Assembly (NCBI RefSeq): GCF_020520425.1
Contig: NC_079491.1
Location: 8,171,143-8,235,142, forward strand
DNA: 64,000 nucleotides
Origin: Spinacia oleracea
Taxonomy: Eukaryota; Streptophyta; Magnoliopsida; Caryophyllales; Amaranthaceae
Direction: 5' to 3'
Shown: positions 1 to 10,395 of the stretch, piece by piece
How positions within the stretch are numbered: position 1 is the stretch's first letter
How the letters are laid out: every line of letters begins with the position of its first letter
Notes under the pieces: model-generated
Told to the model about the DNA's origin: nothing
The model's input: the letters and a program-made list of their open reading frames with translations, nothing else
Databases searched by the model: none
Program-made: the position numbers and the translations under genes

Positions 1-664
1 TTGCCGAGGTTCTGTGATTAGAACGTTCGGGCGTACGATGGGGGCTAGGGGTTCGATCATGCCTCCTGTCTCTTCTTCTTTCTCGGCTACTGACCTCGGG
101 TCGTTCGCCAGATCTGCTCGACTCACCTACCCCGAGTCTCGTATGGATCGAAGGTCTTAACCTTGAGTGGACCGAGGGCCTCAACCTGCTGAGCACCGAG
201 CTTCGGATCCGAGTGTTACGAGTAGTCGATTCGCTTTGGAGAGCTGTTGGAGTAGGCGATGGTCTCGCAAACCAATCTGGTTGCTGTTGTGCTCTTTTTT
301 GGGTGTCCCACGTGCTTTCCATCCATCTCGACGTCAAGTGTGTACCTGTCAAGGGAAGGAGTTCTCGTTCGGGTCTGGACACTTCTACACTGGGTGGCTC
401 GTTCAGCCTTCGCCTGGTCCTCCTCTCTTCTCTGCGGTCCTTTGCCAATCCTTGCTGCTTCTCATTGAAGAGGAAGTTTTGCATGATGGTCATGGCCGCA
501 GTGAGCTCTTCCCTAGTCGGAATCGGAGGTCCTGCGTTTGTGGCGGTCGTAGCTCTGCTTGGCTGTGACCTTGCCATCGATTGAGGGTGCTCCTCTTGGT
601 CAGATTCTGAATCTGACCGCACCATCATATCGTCGTCATTGTTGTTAACAACATCATTAACCAT
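1..664 (-). CDS. Partial gag of a Tat/Ogre-like Ty3-gypsy retrotransposon
   Basis: An open frame runs on the minus strand from an ATG at 664-662 to the window edge: 221 codons without a stop. It begins MVNDVVNNDDDMMV. An acidic stretch (SDSESDQEE) follows, then a helical segment (TREELTAAMTIMQNFLF), then a long Arg/Ser/Pro-rich region with an RRRDRRHDR cluster. This is the usual look of the N-terminal gag of Tat-lineage elements, which forms the virus-like particle around element RNA. The ATG lies about 50 bases after a primer-binding site and an LTR, the expected position for gag. The rest of the element lies outside the window. Codon and GC content are clearly higher than in the flanking DNA. 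The lineage call is from memory of PBS and gag style; the identity as a retroelement gag is firm. Confidence 0.75.
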   Translation of the reverse strand, partial: MVNDVVNNNDDDMMVRSDSESDQEEHPQSMARSQPSRATTATNAGPPIPTREELTAAMTIMQNFLFNEKQQGLAKDRREERRTRRRLNEPPSVEVSRPERELLPLTGTHLTSRWMESTWDTQKRAQQQPDWFARPSPTPTALQSESTTRNTRIRSSVLSRLRPSVHSRLRPSIHTRLGVGESSRSGERPEVSSRERRRDRRHDRTPSPHRTPERSNHRTSA

Positions 665-714
665 TTTCGCGGAAAGAGGTGATTGATGTCTTTCAAAGGC
701 TTTGAAGTGTTCTT

Positions 715-731
715 CCCCACAGACGGCGCCA
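715..731 (-). other. Primer-binding site of the Tat-like element
   Basis: Read on the minus strand, TGGCGCCGTCTGTGGGG starts three bases after the LTR end. TGGCGCC-type primer-binding sites are known from Tat/Ogre-like Ty3-gypsy elements, where they are matched to an arginine tRNA. The tRNA assignment is recalled and not tested here. Confidence 0.75.
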
Positions 732-734
732 AAT

Positions 735-1175
735 TGTTCCGGTGTTGTAAAGATGGAAACAATGGGCTTCGAATGAAGGCCCTTTTGTATGTGTTGAAGA
801 TCTTGCTTGTTTGAATGAGTAGAGTCCGAATTCACCTGCACAAGAGCAAAGTCACTGGCCTCGGGGGTGTTTCCGAGGAAAGCCCCTCCGATGCCTAAGT
901 AAGAACGATGCTCGGATTCTAGAGAGAAGTTCTCTAGAAGAGTAGTCTTAAGGCGATAAATTGGACGTACCTTGAGGTGTGAGCCTTGGCGGCCTATTTA
1001 TAGTGTTTGCATAGTAAATGCCCATAGGTCATTTATTGCTTTTGGGCCTTGGGCCTTGATAGATGGCTGACTAGCCATTGGTAGGTTTGATGCTGTTTGT
1101 TTAGAGCCATTGGGCTTTGGACTTAGTGGCCCAATTGAGAATCAATTGGGAGCCCAAACAGAAACGTTTCAGACA
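735..1175 (-). mobile_element. 5' LTR (441 bp) of the Tat-like element
   Basis: On the minus strand the LTR opens TGTCTGAAACG and closes CCGGAACA, giving TG...CA termini immediately before the PBS. A TATA-like box (CTATAAATAGG) lies at 993-1003, so transcription would run leftward into gag. The partner LTR and target-site duplication fall outside the window, so age cannot be judged. The candidate 5-bp flank is atact at 1176-1180. Confidence 0.75.
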
Positions 1176-2525
1176 ATACTTTTCTAATCAAGGTATAACT
1201 TTTATCACTGATGTGTTTTTATTTAGTTATATTGTTGTAATTTCTGTTGTTTCTATTGTTACATTTTCTATTTGAGGCTCCAAGTTTGTTAGGGTTATAG
1301 GAATTTATGTCTATTGAAGATGTGTTGGTTAGATTGTTTATGTAAAACTCAGCCTGTACATGCAGCCCAGTAAAAAGAAAGTTGAATTTATGAACAGCTT
1401 GAACACCCAAGAGATAAGAGGGAGTTTTACACAATGACTGCCATCCACCAAGAAATAAGAAGCATTCCATATTGTAAAGAACCAATTCAAAGACGTGATA
1501 CAAAATCTAAAATAACTTCCATGGAAAAACCATAAATTTGTACCTAAAAAGTGAAGGACTAAGTTAGTTAGATATCTCAGAATTTGGGATCCTTAGTGAT
1601 CTAAGCTCTAAAACTTTTGGACTTTGGTTAGGAGTTTTAGCAGCAGCGTCACTTGACCAGGATGAGGAGCTCAGCTCAACTGAAGTTATTTTCAGCTGTC
1701 TGACTGGTCTTACGGAAACTTTATGAGGTGACTCCTTGTGACTTCCTCTGCTACAGATTTTAATTCCTCAGGGTTTGCAATGAGGTGAGTTTCGTCAATG
1801 CCAAACTCAATTTAAAGTTAGGGTTTGATTTTGATTTTCCGATTTCGCTCCAAGGTAATTTTATCATCTCCTCTTTTTTAATTTTTTTAATTTGGAATAA
1901 TTAAAAGAAATTTTAATTGCAGTTAATTTCCTATTGTTTTTGTTGAATTGTTGCAGTGAGAGAATAGAATATCAGAGAGGAGATGAGGTATCGTGGTGGT
2001 ATACTGGTATCCAGATGGCGATAAGACTTTTTGAAGCAAGCATAGTCGACAACTTTTGCTTATGCATTTGGTAATTATTCGTTTCTATTTTTAGGTTTTG
2101 ATTGATATTAGATTGTTTATAATGTAGTTGATGACTTGTGAATTAAATGTTGCTCATTTTGATGTTGATTACTGTGATCGTCGCAATCGGTCGATGTCGT
2201 GATTATATTGGTAATGACAGCGTCACTATGATTACCCCAAACCTTGTCCCAACCTAAAACGAGAGTCAAAAGAGCCTAAAATTTCCTGAATTTCCCCTTA
2301 TTGAACTGAATTGTTAATAATAGTTGAAGAAAGAAAGCATCCCTTAAGATTATAAACTTTTGGGATAAAGGGAATAATTTTTGTTTTTGACTACAATTTG
2401 CAGTCTCGACTTCTCCTAAACTGGTTACAATTATGTTTACGGATGTTAATGTTTGTCTTGACTCCCTTTTCTTTATGAGTAGGTCCTGGTGTTTTTACAC
2501 CATATCGGTGAGCGAGTTTGTTTAA
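1176..2525. other. Non-coding stretch between the LTR and the DUF1336 fragment
   Basis: No convincing gene. Short splice-like contexts occur, for example a possible GTGAGT donor near 1784 and a pyrimidine tract ending in CAG near 1955, but no reading frame with recognisable protein similarity connects them. It may be the 5' part of a Helitron whose 3' end is at 6784; I could not find a 5' TC terminus here. Confidence 0.3.
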
Positions 2526-3170
2526 ATTGACTTTCAAAAGGGAGGCACCACTACTTGCAGGAGATCTGAGGTTTCTAATAAATCCTTCCATTTAACTCAG
2601 GTGCATTGGAACCATGTCGATGAAAATAGTACGTTTTTCACTTTCCTGATTGGAGTCAGGAATTCTTGATTGTCTTATCAAGGATTATATTTTTCTCTAT
2701 GCAGGAGTCTGCCAGGAAGAAGCATGGTTTGATTCAGTGATCATACTAGAATCAGTTTTTCTTCGCAGATGCCTACATATGCTCCTGCAATGTTCCTGGG
2801 TGATAGCGATGGTGAAGGCATAAGTCTGGTGCTGTATTTCAAGCTATCTGACAAAATCGACCAAGAAATTCCATCAGACTTCATAGACAGCATCAAGGTA
2901 CTTTGTTTCTGTTGTTTTTTGACCTACTTTTTCCTTAAAACACTCACACTTACTGCAGTTTATCCTAAAGAAAAGCATTTCCTAATGCAGAGACTGGTAG
3001 ACAATGAATCTGAGAAGCTTAAATCAGTGGTTCCTTGCATAGAAAGACTTAAAATCTTGTCGGGGGTGGTAAATCCAGAGGATCTTCAGTTGAGTTCTAC
3101 TGACAAGAGACTTCTTAATGCTTACAAGGACAAACCAGTTCTGTCACGCCCTCAGCATGATTTTTTCAAG
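2526..3170 (+). pseudogene. Rearranged fragment of a DUF1336 (EDR2_C, CW14-like) gene
   Basis: Three pieces of a DUF1336 protein lie in order. Piece one (to 2628) ends in RRSEVSN and HLTQVHWNHVDEN. It is joined by a GT-AG intron (2629-2704) to 2705-2755, which encodes [16 protein letters not shown], a conserved N-terminal block of this family. At 2756-2768 only the tail of a different intron (ttttcttcgcag) follows. Then comes an exon at 2769-2897 ([19 protein letters not shown]...), a 93-nt GT-AG intron (2898-2990) and an exon at 2991-3170 ([10 protein letters not shown]... ending [10 protein letters not shown]). In intact relatives a long middle part separates the AWFDS block from PTYAPAMF, so the gene has an internal deletion. 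The downstream exons (GPNYFEIDLD region) are missing and a tandem array follows instead. The ATG at 2769 is an internal codon, not a start. The 93-nt intron is in frame and stop-free. An in-frame stop at 2523 bounds the first piece. Confidence 0.8.
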
Positions 3171-3235
3171 GTTTGACACCATTATCTCAAATCATTCTTT
3201 GAGGTTTATATACTCTTAACAATTCAGGAAGCAAT

Positions 3236-4732
3236 TTGCATAAATATATTAGAATGAGTCTTAGAAACCTTAAATGTGCCACATAAAACATGTAAAGGGT
3301 TTAAAATGATTAGTTAGTTTCCTTAACTCAAAGTTGGGCGAGAAAATGCCATTTTAGGCAAAATATGACCTATAACGATAAAATAAGCCTTAAATGTGAA
3401 TAAATACATTTGAATATGTCTTAGAAAGTTAACACTAGGCTTATAAAACATGTAATAAGTTTAAAATCATCCCCTAGGTCATTTAGTTAAAAATTGGGAG
3501 CGAAAATGCCTTAGTTTAGCCTAAATATGACCTATATCGACCAAATGAGCCTAAAATGTGCATAAATACATTAGAATGAGTCTTAGAAACCTTGAATGTG
3601 ACACATAAAACATGTAAACGGTTTAAAATGATAAGTTTGGTTCCTTAGCTCAAAGTTGGGCCAGAAAATATCATTTTAGGCAAAATATGACCTATAACGA
3701 CCCAATAAGCATTAAATGTGAATAAATACATTTGAATATGTCTTAGAAAGTTAACACTAGGCTTATAAAACATGTAATAAGTTTAAAATCATCCCCTAGG
3801 CCATTTAGTTAAAAAATGGGAGCGAAAACGCCTTAGTTTAGCCTAAATATGACCTATATCGACCAAATGAGCCTAAAATGTGCATAAATACATTAGCTTG
3901 AGTCTTAGAAACCTTGAATGTGACGCATAAAACATGTGAACGGTTTAAAATGATAAGGTTGGTTCCTTAGCTCAAAGTTGGGCGAGAAAATGCCATTTTA
4001 GGCAAAATAGGACCTATAACGACCCAATAAGCATTAAATGTGAATAAATACATTTGAATATGTCTTAGAAAGTTAACACTAGGCTTATAAAACATGTAAT
4101 AAGTTTAAAATCATCCTCTAGGTCATTTAGTTAAATATTGGGAGCGAAAATGCCTTAGTTTAGCCTAAATATGACCTATATCGACCAAATGAGCCTAAAA
4201 TGTGCATAAATACATTAGAATGAGTCTTAGAAACCTTGAATGTGACACATAAAACATGTAAACGGTTTAAAATGATAAGTTTGGTTCCTTAGCTCAAAGT
4301 TGGGCCAGAAAATATCATTTTAGGCAAAATATGACCTATAACGACCCAATAAGCATTAAATGTGAATAAATACATTTGAATATGTCTTAGAAAGTTAACA
4401 CTAGGCTTATAAAACATGTAATAAGTTTAAAATCATCCCCTAGGTCATTTAGTTAAAAAATGGGAGCGAAAACGCCTTAGTTTAGCCTAAATATGACCTA
4501 TATCGACCAAATGAGCCTAAAATGTGCATAAATACATCAGCATGAGTCTTAGAAACCTTGAATGTGACGCATAAAACATGTGAACGGTTTAAAATGATAA
4601 GTTTGGTTCCTTAGCTCAAAGTTGGGCGAGAAAATGCCATTTTAGGCAAAATAGGACCTATAACGACCCAATAAGCATTAAATGTGAATAAATAAATTTG
4701 AATATGTCTTAGAAAGTTAACACTAGGCTTAT
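3236..4732. repeat. Hierarchical tandem array (161/322/644 bp), about 4.6 copies of 322 bp
   Basis: The phrase gagtcttagaaacctt recurs at a regular spacing, with unit starts at 3251, 3573, 3895, 4217 and 4539, exactly 322 bp apart. Each unit consists of two diverged halves of about 160 and 162 bp that share cttagaaa, cataaaacatg, tttaaaat and tatgacctata blocks. Units 2 and 4 share private variants (gacacataaa, gggccagaaaatatc), and units 3 and 5 share others (gacgcataaa, gggcgagaaaatgcc), giving a 644-bp higher-order period. The array follows the last DUF1336 exon directly and stops abruptly at ggtatcttgcgc. There is no coding potential. Confidence 0.9.
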
Positions 4733-6754
4733 GGTATCTTGCGCTTAGTGCCCTAAACATTCTTTCAAATGCCCCTCACCCCGACAAAGTTGATGAGATA
4801 GACTAAAATACATATGCTCCCCTGGCTCTTAGCTGTAAATTTTTGCATTACTGGTTGCATGTTTGTTGCAGGTTATCCAACTAAAATAAAATCGTTGTCT
4901 CATCTTGTAATTTACAGTTGTTTGTTCTAAAACTCGGTTATCTTAATATTGGACTCTTGTTTTTATGTATAATCCAACTGAAATAAAATGGTTGCCTCAT
5001 CTTGTAATTTAAAGTTGGTAATTCTGACGCAATTATCTTTTTGCATGTTTTTGGGTCCAAAGTATAGCTATTTCATCTTCTTATTATCCTGACAATTCCT
5101 TTTTTCGAGTTGCAGTCCTTGGAAACTTTGGTCTCGGCTCAAACAGATTCATTTCTGATCGTTATTCCTCAAATCATACAGTGTCTGAATATCACGTGTA
5201 CGAGTTCTTTAGGGTACGTCATGAGGTGTCAAATGTTTTCTTTGTTTCTTGCTACTTATGTGTTAAAATATTGCAAATAGTATTGATGTCATGTACGTAA
5301 ATGTCCTGCCTTTTGTCAATCTTCTTGCTTAACGTATTCTTGTTTCTATTGATAATTAGGTTCAAAATCACAATGCTTTTGTGTTTTTCGGTGGTCTAAA
5401 TATAGGGGTAAGCTTCCTCAAAGTTAAAATCCAAAGTTTTAGTTGAAAGAAAAGCCTAAATCATGATCAGTTTTTGATATGGATCATTATTGGTCCTATC
5501 TGTTGGATAGTAGTGATTAGTTTACATCAGTTATCACATGGGTTAACCTGTCTCGGTTTGTTTTATAATCCTTTAAGCTCTGTGTAATTGTCCTTGAGAA
5601 TTATTCTTATTTGATCTTTTTCTTCCAATCTGAAATATAAGTTGTTTTAGCTTATTTCGGTGAATCCAGGTTATAAGGCAATACACCTTAAAATCACAAA
5701 ATTTAACCAACTTCTCAATATGGGTGAAATATTCTAAAATGACTTGAATTTTGGATCAAAGGGAAACTTGAATGTTGTTGAGAAGTATGTAACCCATTGC
5801 CACCACACGTACATTAGTACATCCAATATCCGTGCAATTCTGACCTTGTTTTCAATTAATCTGTTTTTAACATGTATGCCTTGAACTACTTAGAATGCAT
5901 GTCGAGATGACTTTGGTTGCCCTCTTATCTCTTAATTTCATGGATGTATGTCTGAAATAGTTGCAGAACATACAAGTTAATAGCTTTTTCAAGGCCTGAT
6001 GTATCTTTCAAATTTTTATTACAGATGTGGAACTGTTCTCGTGAGGAAGGTACAACGAGCTTTCTACGTTTTCTATGACTTCAGTAACTTCGTACCAAGT
6101 AAATATTCATAAACGCCGTGTATTAGAGACTACATGCTCTTACAAAGGTTAAAGAAACTACATACTTTTACGTTTTAATTTAACAGGTGTCTTCCGATTG
6201 AATCTTGTAGAGTTCCTGTTATCATCTTTGCATTGGGTGATATGTGAGTTTGAGCAGCTTCAAAGATCCACTTATGAGTCCTGGTAGAAATATAATAAGA
6301 GTAATTGTTTGAAAATTTGAACTCCAACACTCCTGAAGTATCATTTAAGCCGGTGAAGAAGTTGGATAAGCTTCTTTGGATGTGGATAGTTGCTGCGAGT
6401 GTAGAGTTAAGGAGGGAGTAGAATTGTACTGTAGAAAATAAGAAGAGCAAGAGGAAAAGCTGAACTGTTTAGTTGTCCCTGGATTGTTTAGAGGATAATC
6501 AGGATTTATCCCTGGACTGTTTAGTTCTAAGAAGATTACATTCATATTGTTTTTTTCTATATTATACTCTCAGCTCCCCAATGACGAGTTTGCTTATTGA
6601 CGATAACCATTTCTCAGTATCATTTGTATTCGTATTTATCATCAAGTCCAAGTTTGACCATTGACTATATATATTTCCATTTTCCATAATGTATTTTGAA
6701 CCGATCTTTTACGTAAACTTATTTACATAACAAACTTTAATATCTCGGGGAACT
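4733..6754 (+). other. AT-rich stretch with possible further exon fragments
   Basis: No complete gene. After a pyrimidine-rich tract and CAG at about 5115, a frame reads VLGNFGLGSNRFISDRYSS and then HTVSEYHVYEFFR up to a GTACGT donor-like site. A second block near 5361 reads VQNHNAFVFFGGLN. I do not recognise this protein. The arrangement resembles a second captured gene fragment in the same orientation as the DUF1336 piece. Two similar phrases around 4875 and 4975 (ccaactaaaataaaat / ccaactgaaataaaat) form a short local duplication. Confidence 0.3.
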
Positions 6755-6784
6755 GTGCGCGCTAGCGCACGGGCCAACGACTAG
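6755..6784 (+). mobile_element. Helitron 3' terminus (hairpin + CTAG)
   Basis: GTGCGC (6755-6760), a 4-base loop GCTA, and GCGCAC (6765-6770) form a perfect 6-bp GC stem. Ten bases later the sequence ends CTAG followed by T at 6785. A short GC hairpin about 10 nt before CTRR, with insertion before T, is the hallmark of a Helitron 3' end. The element lies to the left on +, the same strand as the DUF1336 fragment. The 5' end was not identified. Confidence 0.7.
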
Positions 6785-7225
6785 TATGTTATAAGTGTAT
6801 GTATATACTTCGTATATATCACGTGTAATAATATATACATGGAGGACACTTCGTCATAGGGGCAGATGACAACATGTGTCTAGAACACAAAATGTAAAAT
6901 TAATCTATGTACGATAAAACAAATGTAAAATTAATCTATGTACGATAATTGAGTTTTGTACGTATAATAGGATGTACGATAAAATTAATCTATGTACGTA
7001 CGATAAAACAAATGTCAATGTCATGATATTAATGATGATTGGAGAAAAATTAGGTGGACGAAATTAATGAAAATACGGTGACGGTGTATCACTGTATGTT
7101 TGTATCCACTTACTTGAAGAGTTGAAGAGTTGAAGGTCTTCAGGTTTACATGTTTTTCTTGCAAAAAAATAAAATATAAAAGCTTACTTGCTTAGTGAGA
7201 ATCGAACATATCAAATTACGCTCCA

Positions 7226-7297
7226 TCTATACTATATATTAAAACGTATTTGGAAGAAAGTTTGTGTGCCACGTGACGCTCTATTTATGAGTTTTTG
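7226..7297 (+). mobile_element. Helitron-type 5' terminus
   Basis: After an A, TCTATACTATATATTAAAAC opens a segment continuing through ttggaagaaagtttgtgtg and a CACGTGACGCTC block to tatgagttttt. Plant Helitrons commonly begin TCTATACTAT..., and a similar start occurs at 20953. No matching 3' end was located downstream. A second, diverged copy of the same segment lies at 7478-7548. Confidence 0.5.
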
Positions 7298-7455
7298 CAA
7301 CCTCAGACTTTGGAGGTTGGTCACGACTCACGAGCCTCCATGATACACATATATATTCACAGCCAACAATAATGTGAGACTGATAATTGATTAAATGATA
7401 CGTAGTAGTTCGTTGTGTACGTTGGGGAATGGGGATTATTAACAACTTTGTATCA
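7291..7455. repeat. Dispersed repeat, copy 1 (second copy at 11347-11484)
   Basis: From tttgcaacctcagactttgg through attcacagccaa, aataatgtg and gactgataattgattaaatg, the stretch recurs at 11347-11484 with few changes and one internal deletion of about 27 bp. It ends ggattattaacaactttgta in both copies. It is non-coding and probably internal sequence of the Helitron-like family that starts at 7226. Confidence 0.7.
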
Positions 7456-7477
7456 TAAACTTTATATATTAACATTT

Positions 7478-7548
7478 ATACTACTTAAATCGTGTTTGGA
7501 AGAAAGTTTGCGTGACACATGACGCTCTGTTTATGAGTTTTTCATTCT
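7478..7548 (+). repeat. Second copy of the Helitron 5' segment
   Basis: The segment aatcgtgtttggaagaaagt continues with tttgcgtgacacatgacgct and tttatgagttttt. It repeats the 7240-7297 segment with scattered substitutions. It probably reflects nested or tandem insertion of the same family. Confidence 0.5.
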
Positions 7549-8224
7549 ACTTAATCTTTATATACATTAAAAAAAGTTCATCATGGTTTGTATAAGGTTT
7601 GAACCCTCAACCTTAATCTTAAACAATAAAGCCTTCACCACTAGATATGACATATTTCATGTTATCATTGACAAAATAAATTTAACCAGATGTGAATGAT
7701 ATTAATGTAGTAGTTTAATCCCGGGTATCGTACGAACCCCAAAACTAATTTTTATAAAAACTTAAATTAGTATTACGGAATTGATTGTGAAGTACGTATT
7801 TATTATTCTTCCTCCTTGAATGCATTTCATAAACTTTTACTATGATTAAATATATACAGTCAATAATATAACTACCTGGTAGGCTGATATTGGTGTGTCG
7901 TACCCCGTATCCACTTACCTTCAAGTCTTGAGGCTTACACGTTAGTGAATAGTGAGAATTAAACAAATCAAGTAAATAACGCCACATGCATCATAAGAAA
8001 ATCTTGGGTGAATATTTGGGAATTTATTGCAAACTGCAAAGTACGTACTCTACTTCTTGAATGCCTTTCCTTTTCTATTGCATGGGGAAATACGACGTAG
8101 TTTTTCAATGCTTTTTTTTTTGTGCAATTAATTTTTTCAATTTTTAACATGCTTAGCTAGCCAGTGTACGTTGAGACCTTTTCAAATCTAGCTTCTAATT
8201 TTCTCCATTTACACGGTGAGATGA

Positions 8225-8420
8225 CATGAGGCAACGTTAACTTACCATGGAAATTAAAGACCTAAGCTTTGACTTTCACCTTATATCATAAATAACCTGT
8301 TTGACTTTGACAAATAAAACGGAGTACTACTAACTCCGTTTTAGACTATGCAATTACTCCGTACATGTTAGTTTAGATGGCATTCCCGAGGCACGGCAAG
8401 ACGGTCACATACAGGCCGGC
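8225..8420. repeat. Direct duplication unit 1 (partner at 9037-9230)
   Basis: The gcaacgttaact block, ggaaattaa, cctaagctttga, tttgacaaataaaa, a ctccgttttagactatgc-like block and a gaggcacgg GC-rich tail occur in the same order at 9037-9230. The units start about 0.8 kb apart, with the MITE at 8664-8900 between them. The GC-rich tails belong to the ggcacgg/ggcccga repeat family also seen at 29204 and 61282. Confidence 0.55.
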
Positions 8421-8663
8421 ACGGAAAAGGTACGGACACAAAGTTGAGGGTTGTTACCTGAAATTAGGTTTAGGCACGAAGGATTTACACGAAAGTTGTG
8501 GGTTTGGGTTGTGCCTTGGCCGCCCTTTTTTTTAAAAAAAAATTGACCCATCATAGCCTGGTACGAAACAAGTTGGCTTGAAGTGGGTCGGCCCATTCAG
8601 ATTCAGGCACGCGGACTCATCACCAAACAAAAGTGTTTTTACAACCGCGATCCGCAATTTGGA

Positions 8664-8900
8664 TTATACACCCGGGTGCACAATACCCTGTTGAACATTT
8701 GTTGAAAATCTAAAGAACATTGAGAACGATTTCAATGTACATGTACTAGTGAAATATTTAAACTATATGTTCTATGTATTTGAACTATATGTTCATTGGC
8801 TATATGTTCTTTGGGTATGAACAATATGTTCTTTGTATTTGAACTATATGATCTTTATAAAACAGGGTGCACAGTGAGCATTGTGCACCCGGGTGTATAA
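8664..8900. mobile_element. 237-bp MITE with perfect 21-bp TIRs
   Basis: The left end 8664-8684 (ttatacacccgggtgcaca...) is the exact reverse complement of 8880-8900. Each terminus contains the near-palindrome tacacccgggtgca, so the ends can also fold on themselves. The interior is built of repeated tgaactatatgttctttgta phrases. If the outer TA pairs are target-site copies this would be mariner/Stowaway-type, but the TIR differs from the CTCCCTC family also present. No coding capacity. Confidence 0.8.
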
Positions 8901-9036
8901 ACCATATTTTGACCGCGATCATTGAGGCTTAGTAGTTTTTTGGGATCGAAATTCATCAAATTCTTATAAGGGTAACTTTTTCCTTTCTAATTTCACAGTG
9001 GCCCAAACTCATTCATTGGGCTCGAACGCAGATATG

Positions 9037-9230
9037 CAACAACGTTAACTCACCGTGGAAATTAAGTACCTAAGCTTTGATTTTGACAAATAAAAATGTG
9101 TTTTAACTCTGCTTTAGACTGTGCGATGACTTTTTAGTTGTTACTCTATTAGTAAAGATGGCTTTAGGTCGGCCCGACCCGAGGCACGGGCACAAAAAAA
9201 ATACAACCCTATACAAACACGAAGTCATGA
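9037..9230. repeat. Direct duplication unit 2 with a GGCCCGACC-rich tail
   Basis: Diverged second copy of 8225-8420. Its tail (ggtcggcccgacccgaggca) is the clearest example here of the GC-rich dispersed family. No protein-coding content. Confidence 0.55.
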
Positions 9231-10395
9231 TCCGTAGATTGGATTCGGGCTGCATTTTGTTGGGAAAAATACGTCACAACACATTCCGACATGACAAATC
9301 ACGTTAATTGAGTGAAATTAGGGTACTCCTAACTATGTGTACGTTGTAGATGTGAGAATGGAGTGAGTATATTTTAAAACGTTTTCATGTGCTTCCTATT
9401 TGAGCATACAATTAATAAGTAGGGTACGTAAAACTTCAAATGTTTGACTTGAATGAAGCGAATTATATTTATATGCAAGCAATTCTAAACCGCGTGTATA
9501 GTATTAGTATATATACTTCACTAACAACTTAAATTTTGACTTTATAAACCCAAAATGTCAAAAGTAGGGTTTTAGTGTTTATTTGCGGGGGTTTTAATGA
9601 TTTAGGTTTAAGTTTTGGGACCTAGCTACTTAAAGATTTATAATTTTATAGGGCTATGCACATTTATTACATGATTTATTCTCCATAAAGATTTATGTTT
9701 AAAACGTTTGTTCATTGTTTGTTTAATACATAGTACGTACTCCCACCCTACCATTCATATGTATTGTGTATGTCAATAAGACAATAATGAGTTGCTTAGC
9801 TTAGTTCAATTTTATATTCCGAACTTTGTATTAGGGGTAAGTACACTAGTACTCATGCCACACTTGTATTTTTTGTAATCTCTCTTAACTTAAAAATATA
9901 AAATAACTCATGTTTAATTTACAACTGAAATAAAAAAATTATCAATTTAAGGTTTTAATATGTTAACTTCAATAAATTTAGATATGTAAAAGTCAGATCA
10001 CATCAGCTAACACATACTTTGAAAGAAAATAGTTCACAAAATAGCAACATATACTCCATTATAACATACATGACTAGTAGGGAGCCTTACACAACCGAGG
10101 CAACTGAAATGAGCCTTATAAGGTCCTACATATAAACCAGCCTAAACGCATGGAATCTACTGAATCATCACCTATCAGAGGTTAGCCAACCGAAGTATGG
10201 GTATCTTCGCCTGAGCGACTCCCAAACATTTCGTAGTTTATGGGCCTCGACCTATAACCTCCAAGTTACAAGGTGAGAATTTCCCACCAACTCTATCAAC
10301 GTACACGTGTTAGTTAATGTACGGAATACATACTTATTATACTCATATTTCAGTGTTGATCAAAAGATACATTGAAATTCAAAAACATGCAAGTA
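9231..10395. other. AT-rich intergenic stretch
   Basis: No gene, RNA or clear terminal repeat recognised. It has only short ORFs without protein character, plus scattered tacgtac and tactcc motifs that are frequent throughout the window. Confidence 0.5.

Noticed and set aside
2769..3176. 135-codon ORF as a complete gene starting at ATG 2769
   Set aside because: It reads through a 93-nt GT-AG intron and begins at an internal Met after a splice acceptor; it is two exons of a larger protein.
3236..4732. CRISPR-like array
   Set aside because: Units are directly adjacent with no unique spacers, and the DNA is plant nuclear.
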